This document shows positions 24,420 to 62,213 of a DNA stretch of 64,000 nucleotides, in pieces (the first letter of the stretch is position 1; the number at the start of each line of letters is the position of its first letter). Location of the stretch: NCBI RefSeq assembly GCF_036320965.1, contig NC_092228.1, positions 17,792,893-17,856,892 on the forward strand, read 5' to 3'. Below the pieces are notes generated by a model, which saw only the letters and a list, made by a program, of their open reading frames with translations, ran no database searches and was not told the DNA's origin. The position numbers and the translations under genes were made by a program. This DNA is from Panulirus ornatus (Eukaryota; Arthropoda; Malacostraca; Decapoda; Palinuridae).

Positions 24420-26225
24420 AGGAACAATCATGATGGTATAGGGTGCAGTAAAACATTCACTTTTAGAGATGGTAAATGGATTTCAATTATAGAGAGAGAG
24501 ACTGGGAAATTCAGACTTATGGTAACAGGGAACCACAGAAAAAGTCCATATATACAAGGAAATTTGCTATATGAACATATTAATGAACACAATAAGATGA
24601 GGAGTATCATGAACAGGCTAGGTGAGAGGGATTGATACAGTATCATTGTTGGACCATATCTTTACACATAGTGGCATGGAGATTGCTTAGGATGATCCCA
24701 TCATCACGTATGTATTTATGCTTAAGATAAACAAAGAAGAAAAGACTAGAAATATATAAAATAATACTGTAAACCACTCTTAAGTGTTGGAAATGTGCAT
24801 CTGCACACCAAGCAACAAAAACAATCTCTCATTTTCTAAGGTGAAATTTACTGTATAAATTTTTATCGAATATCTTTTGCATCATGATACTCTAGTTGGA
24901 AAAAGTGTTCATCTAAAAATCAAGTTTGACTGTGTGATAAGTGAGGAAAATAAAAGAACAGAGGTGAGATATGACCTAAGACCACACAAACCTCAACAAT
25001 TTCTATGGTAGCATAGACTGTGAAATAGAGGTCATTAGTCAGCAACCAGGGCACTGTTGATATAAGTTCTGTGAAATTTACAAAGTAAGAACTAGGGTAC
25101 CTCTAGCCTCAAACGTTGAAACATTGTTAAGAAAGAAGGAATATTAGATTACCAGAAATGTTGAAAAGCAAAGGAGCTTCAAGATGATTATGTAGAAGCA
25201 AAGATGTAGGCAACACTCCAGGTAAGAGAGAATATAGTAGGATTAGGAGTAACAAAGAAACTCCGAGAATAATATTGTGGACAATATTCATCTGGAACAG
25301 ATATTCAGTTAATGAGCAGTTAATATGAAGATTCAGATGGATGGACTGTCTGAGGATGATGCAAAAATATGGGAGGAACTAAATAACAAGTTCAAAAGCA
25401 TTTTCACAGAGAAAGACACTGTAGCCCAATACCAGGGAGATGGAGTGAAAAGGGGTCTTCAGAAAACATTAAGATATCTAGAAAAGATACAGAATACTAA
25501 AAGGTTTTGGCCCTTACAAGAAGACTCATGGTCCAAATTATATTTAACCATATGGGCCAAAGATATGTGCAAATATGCTAAACAAACCTATTGAAATATT
25601 ACTCAAGATACCACTGGAAGAGGCAAAGTACGAAGTGGAAAAGTGCAAATGTCATGCCTGTTAAAAAGGAGACAAGGAAAAGGCACTGAACTACAATACC
25701 TGTCTCTGACGAGTGCGATTTGTAAAGTTTGGGAAAAGATAATAATTAAGCAATTAAATGATTACAAAAAGAAATTACCTAAGTGAGAGACAATGCAGTG
25801 TTAGGGAAAGGTCATGTGTAAGAAACTTCTTGGTTATCTAAAAAAGAGTGAGCTATGCTTTTGATGTAAGGGAAGGCTGGGTGGATTGTTTGTATCTGGG
25901 ATGCTAGAAAGCATTTGACACTGTACAGCATGAGAGGCTGATTAAGGAGCCGATCACCAGGCAGATATAAGAGGGAGACTACATTGGCGGATAGAAGATT
26001 GTTAAAGTGGAAGGGAGCAAAGGACGCATGTCAGACGAGAGCTTTTTTCAAATGGGTTGAAGCCATCAATGGAATGCCACAGGGTTCAGTTCTGGAAACA
26101 TCACTCTTCTTGACCTATGTAAGGGACTTACCAGAAGGTATAGACTCCTACCTGAATGTATTTACAAAGGTCATCAGGGAAATGAAAAGCATGTCGGAAT
26201 GCATCAACTCACAGGCTCTCTGACG
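24420..26225 (+). mobile_element. CR1/Jockey-type LINE remnant, endonuclease to RT
   Basis: In broken frames the + strand shows an endonuclease-end pattern (LDHIF-THSGMEI near 24640-24680). The pre-RT segment follows: KIQMDGLSEDDAKIWEELNN, then FKSIFTEKD at 25325-25420. RT motifs come next: a LDxxKAFDTVQHERLIKE pattern (25895-25950) and MPQGSVLETSLFLTYVRDLPEGIDSYLN (26070-26155; motif B with PQGSVL, and the segment leading to the catalytic box). It is frameshifted throughout and inactive. The PQGSVL and DLPEGIDSYLN wording separates it from LINE-A and LINE-B. Confidence 0.7.
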
Positions 26226-26439
26226 CAACTTTTCTCTCTTACGGTGTAATGACGGCCAGTTGCGGTCTGATAACACCAACATATAGTTATACATATCTCA
26301 TAATGCCCTCCAACAGTAACGTGGACCTTTAGTGTGGTGGCTAGGAACGCTAACTGCTAGGGTATGATTGCCCCTAAGAGGAACTTAACCATTCCATTAC
26401 GAGTGACTGAATAGCATTCGTCTCATCCATGAGCAATGT

Positions 26440-27216
26440 GGTCTAGACCCGTCAAATCAGAACTGACTGTCAAACGTGGAGGTAAGTGTGTTTGTAAGGG
26501 TAAAGACGTATATGTTTCACGAAATGGTAGTTCCAGCGGTGTTGTGCTGGTGGTAGTCTTGTGTTCTAATACCACAAGAACGAATGGCGTTGGGTCTGTT
26601 GGACACGGAATGACAGAGGAGAACATGTGGTATAAGAAGGGTTGATCATGTAAGAAATGAGTGTAAGAGAGGTGGGGTAATAAATGGAGAATGTATGATA
26701 GCTGAACAGGTATTTGGTTTGGACATATGGAAAGGATGAGTGAAGAAAGATAGACTAAGAAGATATCTGTGTCGGTAATGGGCCGAGCAAGAATGGGAAA
26801 TACTGAGAAGGTGAAAGGATGGAAAGTTCTAAAAAATATCGGTCTTGAACACGCACCTGAGTGCGAAGTTTGCATGGGATGAAGGGAATTGGAGCGATGT
26901 GGTATGCAGGAGGCAAATTGCTGTCAATGGGCTGAATCAGGATGTGTGAAGTGTTCAGGGGAAATCACTGAAAGGTTGATGAGTCTTGGCTGTGGATTGA
27001 AGTCTTTGGTGTTGATGTGTTATTCGTAACATTTACTGAGTAAATATATACAAATGAGGCGCTTATTCATCTGTTCATGGTACCACCTCGTTAACACGAG
27101 GAACGATGAACAAGTGTGAAAAGAACTGCACGGATACATATGGCAGTTAGAGAATGGATGTAAGCGGATGTGGCCTTTCTTTGTCTGTTCCTGGCTAATG
27201 CGGGAAACGGCGATCA
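26440..27216 (+). mobile_element. Old LINE-A C-terminus and 3' tail remnant
   Basis: Collinear with the LINE-A C-terminal ORF: ATTTGGTTTGGACATATGGA (WFGHMER), GAAAGGATGAGTGAAGAAAG, then TTGGAGCGATGTGGTATGCA, the 3' UTR word GTGAAGTGTTCAGGGGAAAT, and two degraded tail motifs (ACCACCTCGTTAACACGAGG and TGGCTAATGCGGGAAACGGC). It runs into the (TA)n(GA)n tract at 27228. Confidence 0.65.
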
Positions 27217-27227
27217 AGTACAAAAAA

Positions 27228-27915
<688 letters not shown>

Positions 27916-27916
27916 T

Positions 27917-27918
<2 letters not shown>

Positions 27919-27991
<73 letters not shown>
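27919..27991. repeat. (TA)n microsatellite
   Basis: About 36 TA units directly upstream of a SINE-A 5' end. Confidence 0.95.
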
Positions 27992-28525
<534 letters not shown>

Positions 28526-28540
28526 TACTTGATCACGCGC

Positions 28541-28546
<6 letters not shown>

Positions 28547-28614
<68 letters not shown>
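28547..28614. repeat. (TA)n microsatellite
   Basis: About 34 TA units. Confidence 0.95.
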
Positions 28615-30748
<2,134 letters not shown>

Positions 30749-30770
30749 TAATATATATATATATATATAC

Positions 30771-31082
30771 CTGTTTCCCATTTTAGAAAGTTAAAAAAAA
30801 TACAAGGAGGGGCCTGAACATGCAGGAGGGTGAAAGGAGGGCAAGGAATAGAGTGAATTGGAGCGATGTGGTATACCGGGGTTGACGTGCTGTCAGTGGA
30901 TTGAATCAAGGCATGTGAAGCGTCTGGGGTAAACCATGGAAAGCTGTGTAGGTATGTATATTTGTGTGTGTGGACGTATGTATATACATGTGTATGGGGG
31001 GGGTTGGGCCATTTCTTTCTTCTGTTTCCTTGCGCTACCTCGCAAACGCGGGAGACAGCGACAAAGTATAATAAATAAATAA

Positions 31083-31086
<4 letters not shown>
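30771..31086 (+). mobile_element. LINE-A 3' fragment with an inverted piece of LINE-A leader at its 5' side
   Basis: 30771-30811 is the reverse complement of LINE-A leader sequence (GTTTCCCATTTTAGAAAGTT on the + strand; compare 19431-19466). It is followed without a gap by + strand LINE-A from GGGGCCTGAACATGCAGG through the short 3' UTR. This is a 5' inversion, but with about 2.9 kb of the element missing between the two parts. Confidence 0.82.

Positions 31087-31150
<64 letters not shown>
31087..31150. repeat. (TA)n microsatellite
   Basis: TA tract between a LINE-A 3' end and an antisense SINE-A 3' end. Confidence 0.95.
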
Positions 31151-31152
<2 letters not shown>

Positions 31153-31395
31153 TTTCTTTTTTTCTTTCATACTATTCGCCATTTCCCTCATTAGCGAGGT
31201 AGCGTTAAGAACAGAGGACTGGGCCTTTTAGGGAATATCCTCACCAGGCCCCCCTTCTCTGTTCCTTCTTTTGGAAAATAAAAAAGAAAAAAAAAATGAG
31301 AGGGGAGGATTTCCAGCCCCCCGCTCCCTTCCCTTTTAGTCGCCTTCTACGACATGCAGGGAATACGTGGGAAGTATTCTTTCTCCCCTATCCCC
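31151..31395 (-). mobile_element. SINE-A, antisense
   Basis: Minus-strand copy. The tail is at 31151-31215 (TTCGCCATTTCCCTCATTAG), followed by the CCCAGTCCTC-equivalent and the GC-rich hairpin region, and it ends CTCCCCTATCCCC. The first few bases of the element are absent or replaced by TA repeat. Confidence 0.9.
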
Positions 31396-32262
<867 letters not shown>

Positions 32263-32362
32263 CCCCCCCGGTGCTGAGGCCATTGGGGTAGTCTATTAAG
32301 CTATGTTGGTGTAATGGTCTGAAGGAACGTGTCAACTGTTATGGCAAGGTCAACGTGCACAC

Positions 32363-32363
32363 C

Positions 32364-32437
<74 letters not shown>
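32363..32437. repeat. (GT)n microsatellite
   Basis: About 36 GT units with one CT. Confidence 0.95.
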
Positions 32438-32442
<5 letters not shown>

Positions 32443-33120
32443 GGTCATAAACTGTGGCATTGAGTCATACATACACCGATTCTGCTGCTCAGAGGGAACT
32501 TTTCATTGATTGAGCCATCTATAAACGCTTTCTTGTTTAGGCAATACAGATACGTCAATGAATAATGAAAATATGGGGGAAAGACAACAATATAATAATG
32601 CTGTAGTTCAAAGTGAAGCTTGTAAAAAGTTGGGTTTAGGTCAGACTGGAAAATTGAGTGCAAACTGTAAGCACTGCTTCCTCCATGCTTCCATTATGGA
32701 TAGCCAGTCACCATACATGTTGAGGGGAGTGAGGGCCTTGTCCAGCCGATGGCACGTGAGACGCCCACGCTGGGGCTCCTCCTCGCCCCACCAGGAGCAA
32801 GGCAAGGCGTGTCTGCCGCGCCGTCTGTCCCCCGACCCACACCCTCCTGGTGCGCAGGAACCTCCCTGGGAAAAAGTGATCATAATCCACTTTCTTCGAC
32901 GTACTGAAGGTTTTCCTTGACTTTCAGTGAGTCCAATAACATCACTTGAGTTGGAAGAGACTTTTATTTAGCCTCACACTTTGTATGGTTGCGCCACACA
33001 AGCAATCACCATCATAGATGGATTTATCGAGTATGCGCGAATGAGCCCCATTGGAAACATGGCTATACAGGGTGCATGACAGGGAAACATAAGCACATAC
33101 GTCTCATGGGTTCAACCTGA
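32438..33120. other. Unassigned unique sequence with a GC-rich block
   Basis: 32720-32880 is markedly richer in G+C than anything nearby (CGCCCACGCTGGGGCTCCTC and CGTCTGTCCCCCGACCCACA) and is open on both strands. No family is recognised. It might be an exon of an unidentified gene or a CpG-rich regulatory patch. Confidence 0.45.
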
Positions 33121-33126
33121 ATATTG

Positions 33127-33148
33127 AAGCTACATACACACACACACA

Positions 33149-33217
<69 letters not shown>

Positions 33218-33238
33218 ACACACACACACACACACACC
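33127..33238. repeat. (CA)n microsatellite
   Basis: About 55 CA units with three CAGA interruptions. Confidence 0.95.
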
Positions 33239-34135
33239 CAGGTCTTATACTCTATACAAGACCTGATGATCACATAATGTGATACAGAATCAAGACAACG
33301 AGCGGGTCTTCATAAGACACAGACCTCAGTACTAGACAGACCCTCCCCCCCCCCCCCCCCGGGCGAATCTTACCCTCATCAGCTGATCATGATGGAGCCT
33401 AGCCAGCACCGCATGGGGGGGGGGGGGGGGGTCGCCTCCCACGCCCTCACCCGTAACTTTCCAAGTAAACCCTGGTTGGATCCATAGCTCCTCCTCTCCC
33501 TATGTACCACCTCTGACACCCTCCCAGACAACGTGTCTACTTTCACCCAGTGCTGTCCACCATTTCGCCTCACCACAACCTCCCTCACACACACACACAG
33601 AGTCATGGAGAGTTTTAAATCTCCTTTCCGGAGCGGAGTGGCGGAAGTTTTAAATATCCTGGCTGTGTGTGTGGAGCTGGTGACGACTCGGACAATCAAT
33701 ACTCAGCAGGTAGTAGGGATCCGCGGCAGCTGTTGCGCCATGCTGCACACCACTGTCTGGTCTAGCATGTCCCCTGTGACGTCACTAGTTAAGTCACCCA
33801 TCTCAGGTTAGCAACAGAAAATGTAAAATTAAGTCAAAAAATAAATGAATAACTTGACTCACCAATTACTTTCTTTTTTTCTTCCCCCCCCCCCCCCGAT
33901 GAAAATGACTGTAATTCCGATCAAAGATATCGTGTATGTTGAAGATGTATTTTGTCGTACGTTAAGCTATATAGAGCAGTTTTATCTTCTTTTTCTAGCC
34001 AGGAAACCCTGAGTTGCGCAATGTTATGATTGTATAATTTGCAACAATCACATATTTCTTTCATGAAATCTTTTACTGTGGGAGGAGATTGTCCTCGGCG
34101 TGTTCCAGGTTCCTTCCAGTGTTGTACCACAAGTA

Positions 34136-34138
<3 letters not shown>
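33239..34138. other. Unassigned sequence with homopolymer C/G runs
   Basis: Contains runs of C near 33345-33360 and 33884-33898 and of G near 33415-33431. Short frames between them show no known domain. Confidence 0.5.

Positions 34139-34219
<81 letters not shown>
34139..34219. repeat. (CT)n microsatellite
   Basis: About 40 uninterrupted CT units. Confidence 0.95.
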
Positions 34220-34222
<3 letters not shown>

Positions 34223-34375
34223 TACCCAAGTCGCATGTCCTTTATGGAAAATCATTGTTGATGGTTTTGCATCAGAAGTGGAATAAACAATGGCACTGGT
34301 ACACTCCTTATTTATAGTGAAGGACGTGGTCGTGGTCGTTGACGTAGCAGTGTTAACTGTAATAATGTAATACTG

Positions 34376-34655
34376 GTGGTTATGACAGCTATAAAAAAGA
34401 AGTGTATACTGGTAGTTGTGGTAGCTGCAATAAAGACGTAATACTTGTAGTTGTGGTAGCCGTAATAAAGACATGTAATACTGGTAGTTGTGGTAGCCGT
34501 AATAAAGACATGTAATACTGGTAGTTGTGGTAGCCGTAATAAAGACATGTAATACTGGTGGTTGTGGTAGCCGTAATAAAGACATGTAATACTGGTGGTT
34601 GTGGTAGTCGTAATAAAGACATGTAATACTGGTGGTTGTGGTAGCCGTAATAAAG
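34376..34655. repeat. 37-bp minisatellite, about 7 units
   Basis: Unit core TACTGGTAGTTGTGGTAGCC followed by GTAATAAAGACATGTAA. The period of exactly 37 bp is seen at 34471, 34508 and 34545. Outer units are more diverged. The minus-strand threonine- and tyrosine-rich frames are a by-product. Confidence 0.9.
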
Positions 34656-35345
34656 GGGTTTACGAAGATAGGTGCAATAGTCATCTGCACAATTTAGAAC
34701 ATAGGAAAGACAAAAGGCCCCGTTGATCCATTATCAAGGTTATCTGTTTTAAAACTTATAGAACGATAAGAAAGCTTTCCCTATCCCCCTCTGACAACAA
34801 GAGCCAGCAGGAAAAAGGCTGGAAGAATATTCATGGATTTTTCAAGTTTAGCCTGCATGGAATTTAACACGATAGAATGAAAGGAAAATTCTTACTGTAA
34901 GATCGTATTTCCCTTTTGAGCCTAAACTTGTGATTTCTGAATCTAAATCTACATCAACCATATTATGCTGCCCTACACTGCATTGCGATATGATCTTAGA
35001 GTCTCAAAAAGAGAAAAGGAATTGACATGTATCAATATTTCTCACTTGTATTCATTTAGCAATAAAGAATATAGTAATGAAATTTCTGTCCAATGGGATT
35101 TTAAAGGTAATGTATTGAATCTTTGCAATGAAAAACTTTGACGTCAAATAATGATCAATGCCTGAGTTTGAAAATTAACGTTTTCTCCCTCATTTATCTA
35201 ACCTTTAGCTCTTAAGATTCTTTTCATTTGTTGCAGTAAACATATTTTCATGGATTTCAAGAAGATCCTTGTGATCTACATTATCAAGACTATTCAGAAT
35301 TTCAGAAACTTGTGTAAGGTTACCGTAAAGTCAACGTTTCTTAGG
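34656..35345. other. Unassigned AT-rich sequence
   Basis: No gene or repeat family recognised. Confidence 0.5.
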
Positions 35346-35346
35346 T

Positions 35347-35483
35347 AAATAATGATAATAATGATAATAATAATGATAATAATGATGATAATAATATTAA
35401 TGATAATAATAATAATAATAATGATAATAATAATAATAATTATAACAATAATAATAATAATAATAGTAATAATAATAATAATG

Positions 35484-35514
<31 letters not shown>

Positions 35515-35576
35515 TAATAATAATAATAATAATAATAATAATTATACTAATGATAATGATAATAATAATAATGATA

Positions 35577-35608
<32 letters not shown>

Positions 35609-35609
35609 G

Positions 35610-35657
<48 letters not shown>
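35347..35657. repeat. (AAT/GAT)n trinucleotide tract
   Basis: About 310 bp of AAT with interspersed GAT and ATT. The poly-isoleucine frame is an artefact. Confidence 0.95.
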
Positions 35658-35658
<1 letters not shown>

Positions 35659-35684
35659 TTTATGATTTATATTTTTATCTATTT

Positions 35685-35920
35685 TGCTTTGTCGCTGTCT
35701 CCCGCGTTTGCGAGGTAGCGCAAGGAAACAGACGAAAGAAATGGCCCAACCCACCCCCATACACATGTATATACATACACGTCCACACACGCAAATATAC
35801 ATACCTATACATCTCAATGTACACATATATATACACACACAGACACATACATATATACCCATGCACACAATTCACACTGCCTTTATTCATTCCCATCGCC
35901 ACCTCGCCACACATGGAATA
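35685..35920 (-). mobile_element. LINE-A long-type 3' UTR fragment inside the trinucleotide tract
   Basis: Antisense 3' tail (GCTGTCTCCCGCGTTTGCGA), the GGCCCAACCCACCCCCATAC segment and a CACCTCGCCACACATGGAAT end. The trinucleotide repeat resumes immediately (35920-35998). Confidence 0.9.
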
Positions 35921-35923
35921 ATG

Positions 35924-35978
<55 letters not shown>

Positions 35979-35998
35979 TAATAATGATAATAATAATA
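35921..35998. repeat. (AAT)n tract, right half
   Basis: Continuation of the trinucleotide tract interrupted by the LINE-A fragment. Confidence 0.9.
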
Positions 35999-36459
35999 GC
36001 CTGTCTTCGTAAGGCATATTTCACAGGGCTGGAATCAGTTTTATCGTCCTTCTTTGTCCTTGATCAAGTTTTCTCCATTTTCATAATGATCTTAATTAAG
36101 ACCAGCATTGCACAATATATCCAAAATGGAGCTTTATTACATGGCTAAAAAGTGTTACAAGGTTTTGGTATCAGTATTTTTGCAGTCGATATTTCTAGTT
36201 ATGAAACCTAGCTTATATTTCCATCTTTTTTTTTTTCTGCATCAAGCAGATTTGGAGCTCTTAAATATTAGAGTCCAGTTCCTCCAAGTCATTAATGTAT
36301 GTTAGGAAAACAATATGGGGCCAAGGTTCGACTCCCGTGGCACACCATTTGCCACGTTTAGATGACTTTTTTTTATGTAATATCAAAAGATATTTTCTGT
36401 CAGTGAGCCAGAGGAAAAACCAGTGCTTTTATCGAGCTCTGTGTAATGGTAGGCCATAG

Positions 36460-36506
<47 letters not shown>

Positions 36507-36884
36507 TAGATCGATAGACAAATAGATAGATTACGTTCAATTAACTATCATAATGGCATAAGACAGGTTCTAAAAAGGCCACCAACTATTCTCTTCCCTA
36601 GTTCCCTAGATTTCTAGTAATAACGTATCCTGATTATAACTTGATTGTGATATCTATAAATCTGATTGTAGTTATAATTATATGAAATCGATAAATGGAG
36701 ACATCCTCGAAGTAAAATCAAAGTATGAAGAGTTCAATTACTTATGATTCAACTACACATCAGAGTTCAAACTCATCTCTTTGGTGCAGAGAACTTTCCT
36801 TATTTTCTATTTCTAGTATAGAATCCTCAGGGTTCGTCTACACAGAGAACCTTCCATGTCCTTGTGAGCCTCCTGGTGTTGCAG
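35999..36884. other. Unassigned sequence with (CA)n
   Basis: A (CA)n tract lies at 36463-36504. The part around 36000-36440 looks like a decayed dispersed repeat (AACAATATGGGGCCAAGGTT then CGACTCCCGTGGCACACCA), but I cannot assign it to a family. Confidence 0.45.
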
Positions 36885-37505
36885 AGTGGGTTTACTCTTT
36901 GTGCACCAAGTTTACTCTGCTGCCTTTGTGCACTAAGTTTACTCTGCTGCCTCTGTGCACTAAGTTTACTCTGCTGCCTTTGTTGCACTAAGTTTACTCT
37001 GCTGCCTTTGTGCACCAAGTTTACTCTGCTGCATCTGTGCACTAAGTTTACTCTGCTGCCTTTGTGCACTAAGTTTACTCTGCTGCCTTTGTGCACTAAG
37101 TTTACTCTGCTGCCTTTGTGCACTAAGTTTACTCTGCTGCCTTTGTGCACTAAGTTTACTCTGCTGCATCTGTGCACTAAGTTTACTCTGCTGCATCTGT
37201 GCACTAAGTTTACTCTGCTGCCTTTGTGCACTAAGTTTACTCTGCTGCCTTTGTGCACTAAGTTTACTCTGCTGCCTTTGTGCACTAAGTTTACTCTGCT
37301 GCCTTTGTGCACTAAGTTTACTCTGCTGCCTTTGTGCACTAAGTTTACTCTGCTGCCTTTGTGCACTAAGTTTACTCTGCTGCCTTTGTGCACTAAGTTT
37401 ACTCTGCTGTCTTTGTGCACTAAGTTAACTCTGCTGCCTTTGAGCACTAAGTTTACTCTGCTGCCTTTGTGCACTAAGTTTACTCTGCTGCCTTTGTGCA
37501 CTCAG
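36885..37505. repeat. 27-bp minisatellite, about 22 units
   Basis: Unit GCACTAAGTTTACTCTGCTG plus CCTTTGT, with small variants (CATCTGT, CACCAAG) and one 28-bp unit near 36980. Because 27 is a multiple of 3 and the unit has no stop in several frames, long frames appear on both strands (TKFTLLPLC on +, HKGSRVNLV on -). No start context, signal or flanking domain supports a protein. Confidence 0.95.
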
Positions 37506-38699
<1,194 letters not shown>

Positions 38700-38827
38700 G
38701 GCAGACTATATAGTTCGACCCACATGACGTCAACCACCTTCCGCTAGCAGTCGGTCCTTTTTGGCGTTAGCAGCATACGCCTCCACTGTGTTGTTTACTG
38801 TGTGAACTTTACCAGCCAACATCCAAG
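38700..38827 (+). promoter_or_regulatory. eEF2 core promoter and 5' UTR with TCT/TOP-like start
   Basis: The block before the ATG is richer in G+C than its surroundings. It holds a TATATA at 38707-38712, a perfect cAMP-response palindrome TGACGTCA at 38725-38732, CTTCCG at 38739-38744, and GGTCCTTTTTGG at 38754-38764. A C followed by a run of T (C at 38757) matches the TCT initiator and 5' TOP start used by translation-machinery genes in animals. Starting there, the 5' UTR would be about 71 nt and free of upstream ATG. The TATATA is 45-50 bp upstream, further than usual, so it may be fortuitous. The start site is inferred, not shown. Confidence 0.6.
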
Positions 38828-60710
<21,883 letters not shown>

Positions 60711-60992
60711 TGATTTAAATTTTTATTGTGCATGGATTTGAAATGTTTGAGAAAATATTTGTATGAATCATGAAGAAAAGTGAGAGTACAAAAGTTTGTT
60801 CATATAATTAAAAGTAAAGCTAAAGAGGATAATGAAGAAAAGCTGTGGCGGATATTATGCCGGAATTGGTCGTAGGATTATGCATATGCCCACTCGCACA
60901 CAATGCATTGTCGAGGTGTATGTGTGTGTGATTTGGAGAGAATGAGTAAAGATTGACAAAGAGGATATATGGATATATATATATATTTATTT

Positions 60993-61272
60993 ATTTTTGC
61001 TTTGTCGCTGTCTCCCTCGTTATCGAGGTAGCACAAGGAAACAGACGAAAGAATGGCTCAACCCACCCTCATACACATGTATATACATACCTGTACACAA
61101 ACGCAAATATACATACCTATACATCTCAACTTTTTTTTTTTTTCGCTGTCTCCTGCGTTTACGAGGTTGCGCAAAGAAACAGACGAAAGAAATGGCCCAA
61201 CCCACCCCCATACACAATGTATATACATACACGTCTACACACGCAAATATACATACCTTTACATCTCAATGT
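60993..61272 (-). mobile_element. Two LINE-A 3' tails in tandem, antisense (eEF2 intron 8)
   Basis: 60993-61130 and 61138-61272 each contain the antisense tail motif and GGCC-AACCCACCC segment. They are separated by a T-run, so a second insertion lies next to the first. Confidence 0.85.
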
Positions 61273-61502
61273 TCTTTTAAACTATTCGCCATTTCCCGCG
61301 TTAGCGAGGTAGCGTTAAGAACAGAGGACTGGGCCTTTTTTGGAATATCCTCACCTGGCCCCACTCTGTTCCTTCTTTTGGAAAATTAAAAAAAAACGAG
61401 AGGGGAGGATTTCCAGCCCCCCGCTCCCTCCCCTTTTAGTCGCCTTCTACGACACGCAGGGAATACGTGGGAATTATTCTTAATCCCCTTTCCCCAGGGA
61501 TA
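61273..61502 (-). mobile_element. SINE-A, full-length, antisense, nested in the LINE-A 3' UTR
   Basis: Tail at 61281 (ATTCGCCATTTCCCGCGTTA), hairpin region, and 5' end CCCCAGGGATA. The LINE-A UTR word CTCAATGTACACATATATAT is split by it (CTCAATGT at 61264-61271 and TGTACACATATA from 61503). A 3-4 bp duplication (TGT or ATGT) flanks it. Confidence 0.9.
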
Positions 61503-62213
61503 TGTACACATATATATACACACACAGACACATACATATATACCCATGCACACAATCGACACTGTCTGCTTTTATTCATTCCCATCGCCACCTCGCCACA
61601 CATGGAATACCATCCCCTTCCCCCCTCATGTGTGCGAGGTAGCACTAGGAAAAGACAACAAAGGCCCCATTCGTTCACACTCAGTCTCTAGCTGTCATGC
61701 AATAATGCCCGAAACCACAGCTCCCTTTCCACATCCAGGCCCCACACAACATTCCAAGGGTTACCCCAGACGCTTCACATGCCCTGATTCAATCCACTGA
61801 CAGCACATCAACCCTGGTATACCACATCGATCCAATTCACTCTATTCCTTGCCCTCCTTTCACCCTCCTGCATGTTCAGACCCCGATCACTAAAAATCTT
61901 TTTCACTCCATCTTTCCACCTCCAATTTGGTATCCCACTTCTCCTCGTCCCCTCCACCTCCGACACATATATCCTCTTGGTCAATCTTTCCTCACTCATT
62001 CTCTCCATGTGACCAAACCATATCAAAACTCCCTCTTCTGCTCTCTCAACCACGCTCTTTTTATTTCCACACACCTCTCTTACCCTTACATTACTTACTC
62101 GATCAAACCACCTCACACCACTCATTGTCCTCAAACTTCTCATTTCCAGCACATCCACCCTCCTCTGCACAACTCTATCCATAGCCCATGCCTCGCAACC
62201 ATACAACATACAT
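61503..62213 (-). mobile_element. LINE-A long-type 3' UTR and C-terminus, antisense
   Basis: Continues the UTR interrupted by SINE-A, then the C-terminal ORF ([18 protein letters not shown] equivalents near 62000). It ends in the YGCEAWAMDR region near 62210, where another copy begins. Confidence 0.88.

Noticed and set aside
35352..35921. Poly-isoleucine/methionine frame
   Set aside because: Translation of an (AAT)n microsatellite.
36885..37505. CRISPR-like array, or a repeat protein gene
   Set aside because: Units are contiguous 27-bp copies with no spacers, so it is not CRISPR. No start context, signal peptide or flanking exon supports a protein.
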